Notes under the pieces: generated by a model
Seen by the model: the letters and a program-made list of their open reading frames with translations, nothing else
The model's database searches: none
What the model was told of the DNA's origin: nothing
From: Algoriphagus aestuarii
GTDB lineage: Bacteria > Bacteroidota > Bacteroidia > Cytophagales > Cyclobacteriaceae
DNA length: 64,000 nt
Assembly: GCA_017051695.1 (NCBI GenBank)
Contig: JAFIDK010000003.1
Location: 103,426 to 167,425 of the forward strand
Direction of reading: 5' to 3'
Program-made: the position numbers and the translations under genes
In this document: piece by piece, positions 52,274 through 62,437 of the stretch
How the letters are laid out: every line of letters starts with the position of its first letter
How positions within the stretch are numbered: position 1 is the stretch's first letter

Positions 52274-55200
52274 ATGAATTTTACTAAACTCTTATCGTTG
52301 CTTTTGCTGTCGTTGACGATTTTGGTGGTGGAGGTTAAAGCCCAAACTTCTAGAATTTCTGGTACAGTCACGAGCGAAGAAGGCGAGGTTCTCCCGGGAG
52401 CTACCGTCTTGCTAAAGGGTACCACTACGGGTGCAGTAACTGATATTGATGGTTCGTATACCATCACTGTCAATGATCCCAACGGAATCCTCGTCTATTC
52501 CATGATTGGAATGGTGACCCAAGAAGTTCCCATAGATGGAAAAACCACTATCGATGTGGAACTCCGACTAGATATCTCTCAACTTGAAGTAGTCGAGGTG
52601 GTAGATTTTGGTTACGGCACAGTAAAAAGAACTGATATGACAGGTTCGGTTGCCTCGATGTCTGGAAGGGAATTGGCTAAAATCCCTGTTGCCAGTGCTG
52701 CCCAGGCGATCACGGGTAGACTCCCAGGAGTCAATGTATTGACTACTGATGGTTCACCGGATGCAGATGTGGTGATTCGAGTACGTGGTGGTGGATCTAT
52801 TACGCAAGACAATGCTCCGCTTTATGTAGTTGACGGATTTATTGTCAGCAGTATCCGTGATATACCGCCGACAGATATAGAAAGTATTTCTGTTCTGAAA
52901 GATGCTGCAGCTACAGCAATCTATGGTGCTCAAGCTTCCAATGGGGTAATTGTAATCACTACAAAAACGCCTACAGTTGGTAAGGCTTCAGTTTCTTACA
53001 ATAACTTCTTTCAATTTAAATCACTTCCAAAAGATCGCAGATACGATGTGCTAGATCCCTATGAGTATGTGATGGCCAACTATGAATATGCCAAGCTGAG
53101 ATCAGATGCTGATTTGAGAAGATTTGAAAGATTCTATGGTGTTTATGACGACTTGGAGCTTTATAAGCAAAAGCCTGGGACCGATTGGCAGGATGAATTG
53201 TTTGGCGATCCAAAACTATCCCAATACCATAATTTGTCCATCACCGGAGGAACTGATAAAACCAAAATGATGCTCAGTTTGACAAACAATACCGATGAGG
53301 GTTTGATGCTTTATTCAGGGTACAAAAGGAATGTGATCAACTTTAAGTTGAGCCAGGAATTGGCAAAGAAATTAACGCTGGATATAGGAGCCAGAATTAC
53401 AAATACAGTAGTAGATGGAGCCGGTACTTCTGGTAATGCACAAATCAATATCAAAGATGCTGTTCAGACTAGACCTGTCAATGGTATAGCTGATGAGTTG
53501 GAAATAGATGTAAATAATCTGAATTCTGAGGATGATTTCCAATCATTTCTTTTAAGCCTTGTTAGTCCAACTGAATTGGCAAAGCAGGATTGGAGAAAAA
53601 GAACAGATAATGATTATGTATTCAATGCCGGACTTACCTATAGAATTATTGACGGATTGACTTTTAAATCCACTATAAATGGATCAAAAAATTTCCGGGA
53701 GGATCTAAGATTTTACGGTCCTTTGACAGGTGAATCCTTTAACAATGGTGGAAGCTTGCCGCTAGGGGTGAAAACCAATACCGAAGGCTTCTCTTACCGT
53801 TGGTTAAACAGCTTGACTTGGAACGTGCAGGGTCTAGGTGAAAATCATTCTCTTGATTTCTTGGTAGGTCAAGAAGTGTATTCCACAGGTGGAAAATATG
53901 CTATGATCCGATCGGAAGACTTCAGACTTTCTATCACCCCTGAGGAATTATTTGCCAATATGACTTTTGGTAGAACTGATAGATTGGAGACGAGAGATAA
54001 TACGGATATCAATAGATTCTCACTCTTTGGTAGAGCTAATTATCAGTTTAAAAACAGGTACTTGCTTACCGCAACAGTTAGATCTGATGCCTCCTCCAAA
54101 TTTTCGAAGGAAAATAGAGTCGGTGTATTCCCAGCATTGGCATTTGGATGGAAACTTTCTGAAGAAGGATTCCTACAGACTTCCAGTTTTATTGATGAGT
54201 TGAAGCTGAGAGTCAGTATAGGAGAAACCGGAAATGATAGAATCGACGCAACAGCCACTCAATTCCTTTTCCAAGGATCGACTAACAGAGGGCCTGGTTT
54301 CGGAAATGTAGACAATGTGTATTACACACCAAGTAGCTCAGTTTTGTACAATCCGAATTTGGTTTGGGAAACCACCATCAATAGAAATTTAGGATTGGAC
54401 TTTACACTCCTTCAGTCAAGAATTGAGGGTAGCATTGATCTGTATTCCAATACGACAAAAGACCTTCTTTTGCAATCGGCTATTCCGCCAAATACAGGTT
54501 TTGCAACGCAGTGGGATAACGTAGGTAGTACTTCCAATAAAGGATTTGAGTTAGGCATCAATGCGTTTTTAGTCGATAAGGCAGACTTTTCCTTATCGGT
54601 TAATTTCAATACAGGTATCAATGTCGCGAGAATTGAAGAGTTGGATGGAACCAATGAGCGATTCTTCCAGTCCAATTGGGCGAGTACAGACTTGAACAAT
54701 ATCAACGATTATTACCTGAGAGTAGGAGGGAAATTAGGCGATATCTATGGATATGTATCAGATGGATTTTATTCCGTGGATGACTTCCAAGCATACAATG
54801 CCGTGACTGGTCAATATGAATTAAAAGAAGGTGTTCCTAATTCGGGAGCAACAGTGGGGAATACCAATATCAAGCCTGGATTTATGAAAATCAAAGACTT
54901 GAATGGCGACGGTGTCATTAACGCTGAGGATAGAAAAGTGATTGGCAATGCACTTCCAAAGAATCAAGGTGGATTTGGTCTTAATGCCAGATTCAAAGGA
55001 TTTGACGCTTCAGTGTTCTTCAACTATCAATTCGGAAATGATGTCTACAATACCGGTAAAATTCAATACAACCAGTACAGAAGAGTGACCTATGGTAACA
55101 TGACCACCATGATGAGTTCGGATAACAGATTCACCTACATCGATGTAGATGGAACTTACACGGGTACTCCAGGTGAGGTGGTGACAGACCTTGGGCAATT

Positions 55201-55543
55201 AGGAGAACTTAATGAGGGTAAAACCATGTGGTCTCATAATAGCTTCGGAATCGCTCAAGCAGTGATCACCGATTGGGCAGTTGAGGATGGTTCTTTTATC
55301 CGACTCAATAACCTGACTGTAGGCTATTCATTCCCAAGAGAATTGATTTCCAAAATTGGATTGTCTCAATTCAGAATTTACGGTACAGGTAATAACCTGA
55401 AAATCTGGACGGACTACACAGGTTATGATCCTGAAGTAAGTACTTCTAGAAGTAGTTCTTATGCAGCCTTGACACCTGGCGTGGATTATTCTTCTTTCCC
55501 TAGAAGTAGATCTTACACTGTCGGAGTAAACATCACATTTTAA
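52274..55543 (+). CDS. SusC-type TonB-dependent outer-membrane transporter
   Basis: 1089 aa from ATG 52274, where the signal peptide MNFTKLLSLLLLSLTILVVE begins; an open frame back to 52172 adds non-native residues. Then a carboxypeptidase-like regulatory domain (RISGTVTSEEGEVLPGATVLLKGTTTG), the SusC-specific segment LEVVEVVDFGYGTVKRTDMTGSV, plug domain and a 22-strand barrel ending SYTVGVNITF. No extra N-terminal STN domain, so not coupled to an anti-sigma factor. Imports oligogalacturonides with the SusD partner. Four operator-like sites lie upstream. Confidence 0.95.
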   Translation: MNFTKLLSLLLLSLTILVVEVKAQTSRISGTVTSEEGEVLPGATVLLKGTTTGAVTDIDGSYTITVNDPNGILVYSMIGMVTQEVPIDGKTTIDVELRLDISQLEVVEVVDFGYGTVKRTDMTGSVASMSGRELAKIPVASAAQAITGRLPGVNVLTTDGSPDADVVIRVRGGGSITQDNAPLYVVDGFIVSSIRDIPPTDIESISVLKDAAATAIYGAQASNGVIVITTKTPTVGKASVSYNNFFQFKSLPKDRRYDVLDPYEYVMANYEYAKLRSDADLRRFERFYGVYDDLELYKQKPGTDWQDELFGDPKLSQYHNLSITGGTDKTKMMLSLTNNTDEGLMLYSGYKRNVINFKLSQELAKKLTLDIGARITNTVVDGAGTSGNAQINIKDAVQTRPVNGIADELEIDVNNLNSEDDFQSFLLSLVSPTELAKQDWRKRTDNDYVFNAGLTYRIIDGLTFKSTINGSKNFREDLRFYGPLTGESFNNGGSLPLGVKTNTEGFSYRWLNSLTWNVQGLGENHSLDFLVGQEVYSTGGKYAMIRSEDFRLSITPEELFANMTFGRTDRLETRDNTDINRFSLFGRANYQFKNRYLLTATVRSDASSKFSKENRVGVFPALAFGWKLSEEGFLQTSSFIDELKLRVSIGETGNDRIDATATQFLFQGSTNRGPGFGNVDNVYYTPSSSVLYNPNLVWETTINRNLGLDFTLLQSRIEGSIDLYSNTTKDLLLQSAIPPNTGFATQWDNVGSTSNKGFELGINAFLVDKADFSLSVNFNTGINVARIEELDGTNERFFQSNWASTDLNNINDYYLRVGGKLGDIYGYVSDGFYSVDDFQAYNAVTGQYELKEGVPNSGATVGNTNIKPGFMKIKDLNGDGVINAEDRKVIGNALPKNQGGFGLNARFKGFDASVFFNYQFGNDVYNTGKIQYNQYRRVTYGNMTTMMSSDNRFTYIDVDGTYTGTPGEVVTDLGQLGELNEGKTMWSHNSFGIAQAVITDWAVEDGSFIRLNNLTVGYSFPRELISKIGLSQFRIYGTGNNLKIWTDYTGYDPEVSTSRSSSYAALTPGVDYSSFPRSRSYTVGVNITF

Positions 55544-55554
55544 TTGAACTGAAA

Positions 55555-57369
55555 ATGAAAGCGATAAAATTTAAATATATAATAGTAGCTGCAGCTTCAG
55601 TCCTCATGATGTCATGCAGTGATTTTCTGGAGCCAGAATCCATTTCAACATTTGATACCAATTATATCTATTCAAATGTGGACGATGCCAGAAAAGGTGT
55701 GAATGCCGTTTATTCCCATTTTGGACAGGACGCTTTTAGATCCCGACTATCCAATAATATGGCAGGGAATACGGATATCGAGCATCAAAGTGGCTGGACT
55801 AATTCCGGCGATAGATACCAGATCTGGGATCTGAATGCCCTGGAGAGCAATAGAGATTTGGATATTGTCTGGACCTTCGCATACCGGGCAATTAGAGATG
55901 CCAATATTTCTATTGAAGGCCTGAGAGCCAGCGGAAAATTGGAATCTTCGGATCCAGCAGAAGCTAGAACGATGAACCATTTGCTTGGAGAAGCCATCAC
56001 ATTAAAAGCCTATTGGTATAGTATTTTGGCTTTTTATTTCGGAGATGTTCCCTATGTCAATGATGCTCCAGTAGCTGGTGGGGAGTTTTTGCTACCAAAG
56101 GAAGATAGAAATGTGATTTTGGCTGGAGTGATCCAGGATATGATCGAAGTGGAAGAGAAGATGATGTGGGCTGACGAAACTCCCTATGGAATTGAGCAAG
56201 TAACAAGAGAATATACCTTGGGTATGATTGCCAGATTAGCGCTACAACGAGGAGGTTATTACCTGAAGCCTGATTTGACACTTACAAGAGAATCGGATTA
56301 CCTTGATTATTATCAAATTGCCAAGGATTATACTGCAAAATTGATTGCTCTGAAAGATCGGGAGCTTCCTTCTGATTACAGACAGGTGTTTTTAAACCAA
56401 TCTAAATTCATCTCTCCTGTAAATTCTGAAATCCTGTTCGAAATTCCATTTGCAATTGGAAATGGTGACGTGGCCTGGAATATAGGGATTACGGTAGAAG
56501 GTGGTCCGACAGCAGCTCACAGCTTTGGTTCTGGAAATAACTACATGGCGATACCGCCAACTTATTATTTCTCATTTGATACCCTTGATGTAAGAAGAGA
56601 TGTGACCTGCGCACTTTATAAAATCAATACCAATTTTGAAAAAGAGTTCATTAATAATAGGACCAACATCGCTCAGGGCAAGTGGAGTAGATCTTTCTTG
56701 GAGAATCCTCCGGGAGCATCTTCAGCAAAAGGAACAGGTATCAACTGGCCAATGATGCGCTATGCGGATATATTGTTGATGTATGCAGAAGCAGAAAATG
56801 AGCTGAACGGACCAACAGGTAATGCACAGGAAGCTTTAAAAAGAGTGAGAAGACGTGCATTTTCGGATGATTTGTGGACAGAAAAAGTCGACGAATATGT
56901 TGATGAGGTATCAGTGAGCAAAGAGATGTTCTTTGAGGCAATCGTGGACGAAAGAGCTTGGGAGTTTGGTGGAGAAATGATCCGTAAATACGAATTGATC
57001 CGCTGGGGAAATTATTCTCAAAAGATGGAAGAAACGGTGGAAGGTCTTAAAAAGATGGCCGATGATGCATTCAATGGTACAGGGGATCTTCCAGATTACA
57101 TGTATTGGAAAGTGAATGAAAGCGGTCAGTTTGTACTCCTTAATCCAAATTCCAAAATAGTGGCTCCACCGGATGATTCCTGGAATCAGGTCCCATTCCT
57201 TTTGAGCATGCACGATGAGACTCTTCAGTATTCCGAGTGGATCACAAAAGACTGGGCCAATTACATCAATGGGCCACAGCCGGGTGTGGTAAGGTATATT
57301 TTCCCTATCCCAACATCAGCTATTGCGAATAGTCAAGGTACTCTGACCAATGATGGCTATGAGTTTTAA
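55555..57369 (+). CDS. SusD/RagB-type glycan-binding lipoprotein
   Basis: 604 aa, lipoprotein signal (MMSCSDFLEP, Cys21). N-terminal SusD-like helices with YIYSNVDDARKGVNAVYSHFG, TPR region LLGEAITLKAYWYSILAFYFGDVPYV, and C-terminal RagB part with WPMMRYADILLMYAEAENELNGPTGNAQEALKRVRRRA shortened here to MRYADILLMYAEAENEL and the final REWAFE-like RAWEFGGEMIRKYELIRWG. Surface lid of the SusC transporter that captures pectic oligomers. 11 bases after susC. Confidence 0.95.
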   Translation: MKAIKFKYIIVAAASVLMMSCSDFLEPESISTFDTNYIYSNVDDARKGVNAVYSHFGQDAFRSRLSNNMAGNTDIEHQSGWTNSGDRYQIWDLNALESNRDLDIVWTFAYRAIRDANISIEGLRASGKLESSDPAEARTMNHLLGEAITLKAYWYSILAFYFGDVPYVNDAPVAGGEFLLPKEDRNVILAGVIQDMIEVEEKMMWADETPYGIEQVTREYTLGMIARLALQRGGYYLKPDLTLTRESDYLDYYQIAKDYTAKLIALKDRELPSDYRQVFLNQSKFISPVNSEILFEIPFAIGNGDVAWNIGITVEGGPTAAHSFGSGNNYMAIPPTYYFSFDTLDVRRDVTCALYKINTNFEKEFINNRTNIAQGKWSRSFLENPPGASSAKGTGINWPMMRYADILLMYAEAENELNGPTGNAQEALKRVRRRAFSDDLWTEKVDEYVDEVSVSKEMFFEAIVDERAWEFGGEMIRKYELIRWGNYSQKMEETVEGLKKMADDAFNGTGDLPDYMYWKVNESGQFVLLNPNSKIVAPPDDSWNQVPFLLSMHDETLQYSEWITKDWANYINGPQPGVVRYIFPIPTSAIANSQGTLTNDGYEF

Positions 57370-57400
57370 TTTGATCAAAACCGCCCAAAAGAAACTGAAC

Positions 57401-59062
57401 ATGAAAAAATATAGATTCAATATAAAATCTTCCATCCTGCTGGTGATGATAGGCATCATTGCTTTTTCTGCCTGTAAGGAGGAGGAAACTATTTATGAGC
57501 AGACTCGGCTTTTTAGACCGGTACTGAATGAAGACCTCTTTTCTGAGGGTAATTCCATCATCGTGAATATGGGGAAGCTGAAAGAAGCTATTTCGTATAC
57601 GTTGGAAGTCAGTAGGGATACCTTTCAGACTGTTGAATATCTAATCGAAACAGATACAAGTTATGTTGTGATCGATAAGGAATTGATCGGAGAAGAATTG
57701 TTTTGGAATACGCTTTATCAAGTTAGAGCCACTGCAAGAGCTTCGGAAACGGTTTATGACAGTAAAGCTGCAGATTTGGGAAATGTAAGAACTCAGCGGT
57801 TCCCGACCATCCTTAATGAACCAGCCCGATATGATGTGACTGATATAGCAGCACGGGTTACTTGGGTAAATGCCGGTGCAACCGTGACAGGAATGAAAGT
57901 TTTCGCCGCGGATGATTTGAAATTGACCAACCCTTTATTTGAGGAAAGAACAGTGACTTCAGAAGAAGCAATGGCAGGAGAGGCAATCCAGGAAGGACTG
58001 GAGCCTGAGACTGAATACCAGATAGCTATCTACAGTGGAGACCAGATCAGAGGTTGGGTGAATTACACTACCCGCGTAAAAGATATAGATCCAAACGCAG
58101 CTGGAGTAATTGATGTTCGTGACAATGAGAGTCCTTCTGCCGTAGCTGATGCAGTGCTGACAGCTCCTGAAGGTGCTATTATTTTAGTGAAAAGAGGAGT
58201 TACCTACGATCTTCCAGATGAGCCTTTGACAAGGTCAATAACCATTCAGGCGGCTTATGGATTCGGTGAGCAAAAAGCAAAGCTTTACACTACCGGCAAC
58301 TGGAATATTGCAGAGGGTTCGCAGATCGATCATATTCGATTTATAGACCTGGAACTAAGAGGGGCTGATTATTCAGGAGATTATATTTTCAATCCGAATA
58401 CCGATGATGTTAATGTAAGGGAAGTTTTGTTTGAGAATTGCCAAATCGGGACTGTAAGAGGGATTTTCAGAATCAGAGGAACAGTAGCTTTGGAGAATTT
58501 CATCATACGAAACACTTTAGTGGATAGCGTGGGTAGTTATGGTTTATTGACCACTGATACCAATCCAAGTGACGATAAACTTACTGCACATGTGGATAAT
58601 ATTGTTTTCGAAAATTCCACATTCAATAAAATCCAGAACGGAATTACGTCAAGAAACAATTCCCAGTCTATTACCATTGAATCTTGTACGTTTGGGAATT
58701 TCATTTCCGGAAGCAACCGTATTTTCAGATACAGAGGTGGCGATGGAAACAATAATGTCATGAATGGTATCAGTATCAAAAACAGCATTTTCGGTCACGG
58801 ATGGGATGAAAGCGAATCTGAAAACTATTCTGTCAGAGGGATCGAAGGCTTGGATAATACTGTCTTCGATATAGTAAATGTATATAGTACTGGAGATTTT
58901 AGTTTTTCAGACAGCGAAATTCCAGGTTTCCCAGTCGGGAATTATTCCGGAGGTCAGGATGACCTATGGGTAAATCCGGCGATGAATAATTTCAACTTCA
59001 AAGACAATGGCTTTGCAGGTAGATTCGATTCTGGGGATTCCCGATGGAGAGTTGTTTTATAG
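57401..59062 (+). CDS. Surface lipoprotein with DUF5123-like beta-helix domain
   Basis: 553 aa from ATG 57401; the frame opens at 57350 inside susD but the lipoprotein signal (IIAFSAC) starts at 57401. Two fibronectin-like domains (about 40-225; LYQVRATAR, YQIAIYSGDQIRGW) are followed by a beta-helix (about 240-553) with repeated NIVFENSTFNKI, ITIESCTFGNF, ISIKNSIFGHG turns, as in DUF4957/DUF5123 proteins of pectin loci. Probably a surface glycan-binding protein; no catalytic residues of a lyase are evident, so enzyme activity is doubtful. Confidence 0.8.
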   Translation: MKKYRFNIKSSILLVMIGIIAFSACKEEETIYEQTRLFRPVLNEDLFSEGNSIIVNMGKLKEAISYTLEVSRDTFQTVEYLIETDTSYVVIDKELIGEELFWNTLYQVRATARASETVYDSKAADLGNVRTQRFPTILNEPARYDVTDIAARVTWVNAGATVTGMKVFAADDLKLTNPLFEERTVTSEEAMAGEAIQEGLEPETEYQIAIYSGDQIRGWVNYTTRVKDIDPNAAGVIDVRDNESPSAVADAVLTAPEGAIILVKRGVTYDLPDEPLTRSITIQAAYGFGEQKAKLYTTGNWNIAEGSQIDHIRFIDLELRGADYSGDYIFNPNTDDVNVREVLFENCQIGTVRGIFRIRGTVALENFIIRNTLVDSVGSYGLLTTDTNPSDDKLTAHVDNIVFENSTFNKIQNGITSRNNSQSITIESCTFGNFISGSNRIFRYRGGDGNNNVMNGISIKNSIFGHGWDESESENYSVRGIEGLDNTVFDIVNVYSTGDFSFSDSEIPGFPVGNYSGGQDDLWVNPAMNNFNFKDNGFAGRFDSGDSRWRVVL

Positions 59063-59068
59063 ATTAAT

Positions 59069-60616
59069 ATGGGTAATAGATTTAGAAAAGGTGTGGCAAT
59101 AGCCACACTTTTTTCTTGGTATTGCATTAAACAAATCCGACCATTGAAATTCTATTCACTAGTCATTTTCATTTTGTTACTCGGTACTTCCTGCGTCGGT
59201 TCGGACGAGGATCAAGTAGTTGCTCCTGATCCCCTGGTGAAGGAAAAACCCTATGAAGGCCCCAGTTATGCTTTCCCTGGTGCGGAGGGATTTGGACGTA
59301 ACACGACTGGAGGCAGGGGAGGCAAAGTCTTTTACATCACCAAATTAAGTGATGATGGTTCTGAAGGGACCTTGAGGCATGCGATCAACCAAAGTGGAAA
59401 AAGAACTATCGTATTCAATATTGGAGGCACTATTCAATTGAAATCCCGACTTCTGATCAATTTTGGCGATTTGACCATTGCAGGGCAAAGTGCTCCTGGA
59501 GGAGGTATAACTATCCGGGATTTTCCAGTAATCATCAATGCAAATAATGTCATCATCCGCTACATTAGATTTAGGATGGGAGATGAGGCCAAACAACAGG
59601 CAGATGCTTTGGAAGCTAGATTTCAAAAAGACATTATGATCGACCACTGCTCATTGAGTTGGTCTACAGATGAAACGGCGACCTTTTATGCCAATGAAAA
59701 TACCACCTTGCAGTGGTGTATCATTTCAGAAAGTTTAAAAAACTCTGTTCATGAAAAAGGGTCCCATGGTTATGGAGGAATCTGGGGTGGGAAAAACGCC
59801 AGTTTTCACCACAACTTATTGGCTCATCATGATAGCAGAAATCCCAGACTTGGCGAAGAAGCAGGGAAAGCTTTTGCTTTGACAGATAAGGTCGATGTGC
59901 GAAATAATGTCATCTACAATTGGGGATCTAATAGCGCCTATGGTGGGGAAGCTATGAATGTCAATCTGGTCAATAATTATTACAAACCAGGTCCGGCAAC
60001 CCCTTCGGGATCGAAAAGAAACAGAATTGTCTCTATTGATAAGAATAAAAATGAAGGAACTGAGGTATACAATATTTGGGGTAAGTTTTTCATAGTTGGA
60101 AATTATGTGGAAGGTAGTTCTCAGACCAGTCAAGACAATTGGACTTATGGAGTGGTAAATCAGTTTCATAATAGTTATGGCGTCATTTCACAAGAAGAAA
60201 TTAACCAGATCCGATTGAATACACCCCATACAATTGATGACAATGTATACACTCATTCAGCGGTTGAAGCGCTAGAATTGGTATTGGAAAATGCAGGTAA
60301 TTCCTTGTTCAGGGATGCTGTGGATATCAGGATATTGAAAAACGTGAAAGAAAACTCCTATTCTTATGAAGGTTCTTTGGGAAGCACAAATGGAATTATT
60401 GATTCCCAAGAGGATGTTGGTTCTTGGCCAGAATTAGCATCGGGTTCCCCAGTTTTGGATACTGATAAGGATGGAATTCCAGATGATTGGGAGGTTCAGA
60501 ATCAATTGGACCCAAGCCTGAATTCGGATGGATCAAAAATTAAAAGTGGCACTCCTTATACTTTTCTTGAGATTTATTTAAATAGCCTGATAAAAGACTT
60601 TCCACTCAAAAATTAA
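59069..60616 (+). CDS. Pectate lyase (PL1), first copy
   Basis: 515 aa. An in-frame TTG at 59144 gives a short lipoprotein signal (MKFYSLVIFILLLGTSC), which may be the true start; the ATG at 59069 adds 25 residues. PL1 beta-helix from GAEGFGRNTTGGRGGKVFYIT, with LTIAGQSAPGGGITI, IIRYIRFRMGD, DIMIDHCSLSWSTDE, NPRLGEEAG, and a C-terminal DTDKDGIPDDWEVQ calcium-binding-like segment followed by LEIYLNSL. Cleaves homogalacturonan by elimination to 4,5-unsaturated products. 6 bases after the DUF5123-like gene. Confidence 0.92.
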   Translation: MGNRFRKGVAIATLFSWYCIKQIRPLKFYSLVIFILLLGTSCVGSDEDQVVAPDPLVKEKPYEGPSYAFPGAEGFGRNTTGGRGGKVFYITKLSDDGSEGTLRHAINQSGKRTIVFNIGGTIQLKSRLLINFGDLTIAGQSAPGGGITIRDFPVIINANNVIIRYIRFRMGDEAKQQADALEARFQKDIMIDHCSLSWSTDETATFYANENTTLQWCIISESLKNSVHEKGSHGYGGIWGGKNASFHHNLLAHHDSRNPRLGEEAGKAFALTDKVDVRNNVIYNWGSNSAYGGEAMNVNLVNNYYKPGPATPSGSKRNRIVSIDKNKNEGTEVYNIWGKFFIVGNYVEGSSQTSQDNWTYGVVNQFHNSYGVISQEEINQIRLNTPHTIDDNVYTHSAVEALELVLENAGNSLFRDAVDIRILKNVKENSYSYEGSLGSTNGIIDSQEDVGSWPELASGSPVLDTDKDGIPDDWEVQNQLDPSLNSDGSKIKSGTPYTFLEIYLNSLIKDFPLKN

Positions 60617-60623
60617 GCTTGTT

Positions 60624-61007
60624 ATGAAATTCGAACATTTTGCCATCAACGTTCCCAATGCACCAGCAGTCTCTCTCTGGTATGAAGAACATTTGGGACT
60701 TATCGTCAAAAAGAAAATGGCAGAGTCCCCATTTATGACTTTTTTGGCAGATGACAGTGGTACAGTAATGCTGGAGATATATACCAATCCAAAAGGTGAA
60801 ACTTTGGATTTTGAATCCTTACATCCTTTGGCGGTTCATTTGGCTTTGGTTTCCGAAGACCCAGCAGCTGATAAAGCCCGCTTGATAGCAGCTGGTGCTA
60901 CAGGAATAAGTGATGATAGATTACCAGATGGTTCCCATCTAGTGATGCTAAGAGATCCTTGGGGCATTTGTCTCCAGCTTTGCAAAAGAGCAAACCCCAT
61001 GATTTAA
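60624..61007 (+). CDS. VOC superfamily protein
   Basis: 127 aa, two beta-alpha-beta-beta-beta modules (about 1-57 and 66-121). Metal-site positions carry H5, E51, H72, while the usual last ligand Glu is Gln118 (ICLQLC). Cytoplasmic, no signal peptide. Placed between two PL1 genes with 7- and 9-base gaps, so co-expressed with the pectin genes. Glyoxalase, dioxygenase and isomerase activities all occur in this fold; a step on an unsaturated uronate or a keto-sugar is possible but only inferred. Confidence 0.82.
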   Translation: MKFEHFAINVPNAPAVSLWYEEHLGLIVKKKMAESPFMTFLADDSGTVMLEIYTNPKGETLDFESLHPLAVHLALVSEDPAADKARLIAAGATGISDDRLPDGSHLVMLRDPWGICLQLCKRANPMI

Positions 61008-61016
61008 AATCAAATA

Positions 61017-62351
61017 ATGAAGTTTTCTCAGTCATTTAGAGCAGTCTTTTTTTCAGTATTTATTCTTGCCTGTGCCTCCAATGACATCCTTGAACAGGAG
61101 GGGCAAAAACAGCTGGCCTTTCCGTTTGCAGAAGGTTTTGGTAAATATACCACCGGTGGACGGGGCGGGATTGTGTATATAGTTACCAATCTAAATGACG
61201 ATGGCCCAGGGTCTTTACGGGATGGGATACAAAAAAAAGAACCAAGAATTATAGTTTTTGAGGTTACAGGAAATATCAAACTCAAATCAAGTTTGGATAT
61301 TAATTATGGAAATCTGACGATTGCCGGCCAAAGTGCGCCGGGGGGAGGGATAACCCTTCAAGGTTACCCAATTAAAATCAAATCGGACAATGTGATCATT
61401 CGATACATTCGAAGCAGGCTAGGAGATCTGGAGAAAGTCCAGGATGATGCAATGAGTTGTGTCCGAAATAAGGATATCATTATTGACCATTGTTCGCTCA
61501 GTTGGGCTACAGATGAGTGTGGTTCTTTTTATGACAATGAAAACTTTACGCTACAATGGACCATCCTTTCGGAAAGCTTAAATAATTCTGTTCATGTGAA
61601 AGGAGAACATGGCTATGGTGGGATTTGGGGAGGTAAAAGAGCATCTTTTTTATATAATTTATTGGCAGATCATAACAGTAGAAATCCCAGATTTAATGGA
61701 GCAAGATATCATAAGGAGCCTGCCAAAGAATGGGTTGATTTTAGGAATAATGTAATCTACAATTGGAAGGGTAATAGTGCTTATGCTGGGGAGGGAGGTC
61801 AATATAATATTGTAAACAATTACTATAAACCTGGACCAGCCACAAAGTCCAATCGAGATAGAATTGTGGAGCCTTATAAGCCTTATGCAGGTTTTTTTGT
61901 GAAGGGAAATGTAGTAGAGGGAGCACCCGAAGTCACGGAGAATAATTCCTTGGGAATACAAGGGGTTCAATCTGATCTCGTTCAAGTGGCTCATGAGTTT
62001 GAATTTGCCAAAGCAGAAACCATGACTGCCGAAGAGGCTTTTGAGACAGTTTTAAAAAATGCAGGAGCTTCTGCTTTTAGAGATGCTGTAGACAAGAGGA
62101 TTGTGGACGAAGTAAGAGCGGGAAAAAATAAATTTGGGCAAAGCGGCATAATAGATTCTCAAACTGATGTTGGGTCTTGGCCTGAATTACCCAAAGGAAA
62201 AGCAGAGTTAGATAGCGATCGTGATGGGATGCCGGACAAGTGGGAACTTGCCTTTCGGCTAAATCCAAATGATCCTTCAGATGCATCGCTTTATTCTTTA
62301 GATGAAAACTACACGAATGTGGAGGTGTATTTGAATAGTTTGGTCAGGTAA
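61017..62351 (+). CDS. Pectate lyase (PL1), second copy
   Basis: 444 aa lipoprotein (FILAC, Cys19). Same blocks as the first copy: AEGFGKYTTGGRGGIVYIVT, LTIAGQSAPGGGITL, IIRYIRSRLGD, DIIIDHCSLSWATDECGSFYD, NPRFNG, DVGSWPEL and a C-terminal DSDRDGMPDKWEL. About half the residues are shared with the first copy, so the pair likely comes from an old duplication. It lacks the long insert of the first copy near residue 300. Confidence 0.92.
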   Translation: MKFSQSFRAVFFSVFILACASNDILEQEGQKQLAFPFAEGFGKYTTGGRGGIVYIVTNLNDDGPGSLRDGIQKKEPRIIVFEVTGNIKLKSSLDINYGNLTIAGQSAPGGGITLQGYPIKIKSDNVIIRYIRSRLGDLEKVQDDAMSCVRNKDIIIDHCSLSWATDECGSFYDNENFTLQWTILSESLNNSVHVKGEHGYGGIWGGKRASFLYNLLADHNSRNPRFNGARYHKEPAKEWVDFRNNVIYNWKGNSAYAGEGGQYNIVNNYYKPGPATKSNRDRIVEPYKPYAGFFVKGNVVEGAPEVTENNSLGIQGVQSDLVQVAHEFEFAKAETMTAEEAFETVLKNAGASAFRDAVDKRIVDEVRAGKNKFGQSGIIDSQTDVGSWPELPKGKAELDSDRDGMPDKWELAFRLNPNDPSDASLYSLDENYTNVEVYLNSLVR

Positions 62352-62437
62352 TGAGATAGATTTTGGGTTTTGGTCTGGCTTTACCGACCTGAGGTTTTAT
62401 CTTAGGATATAACTCGATTTTTAATGTCCCAAATTTT

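Noticed and set aside
57350-57400. Start of the DUF5123-like protein inside susD
   Set aside because: The lipoprotein signal begins at the ATG at 57401; the overlap is only an open frame.
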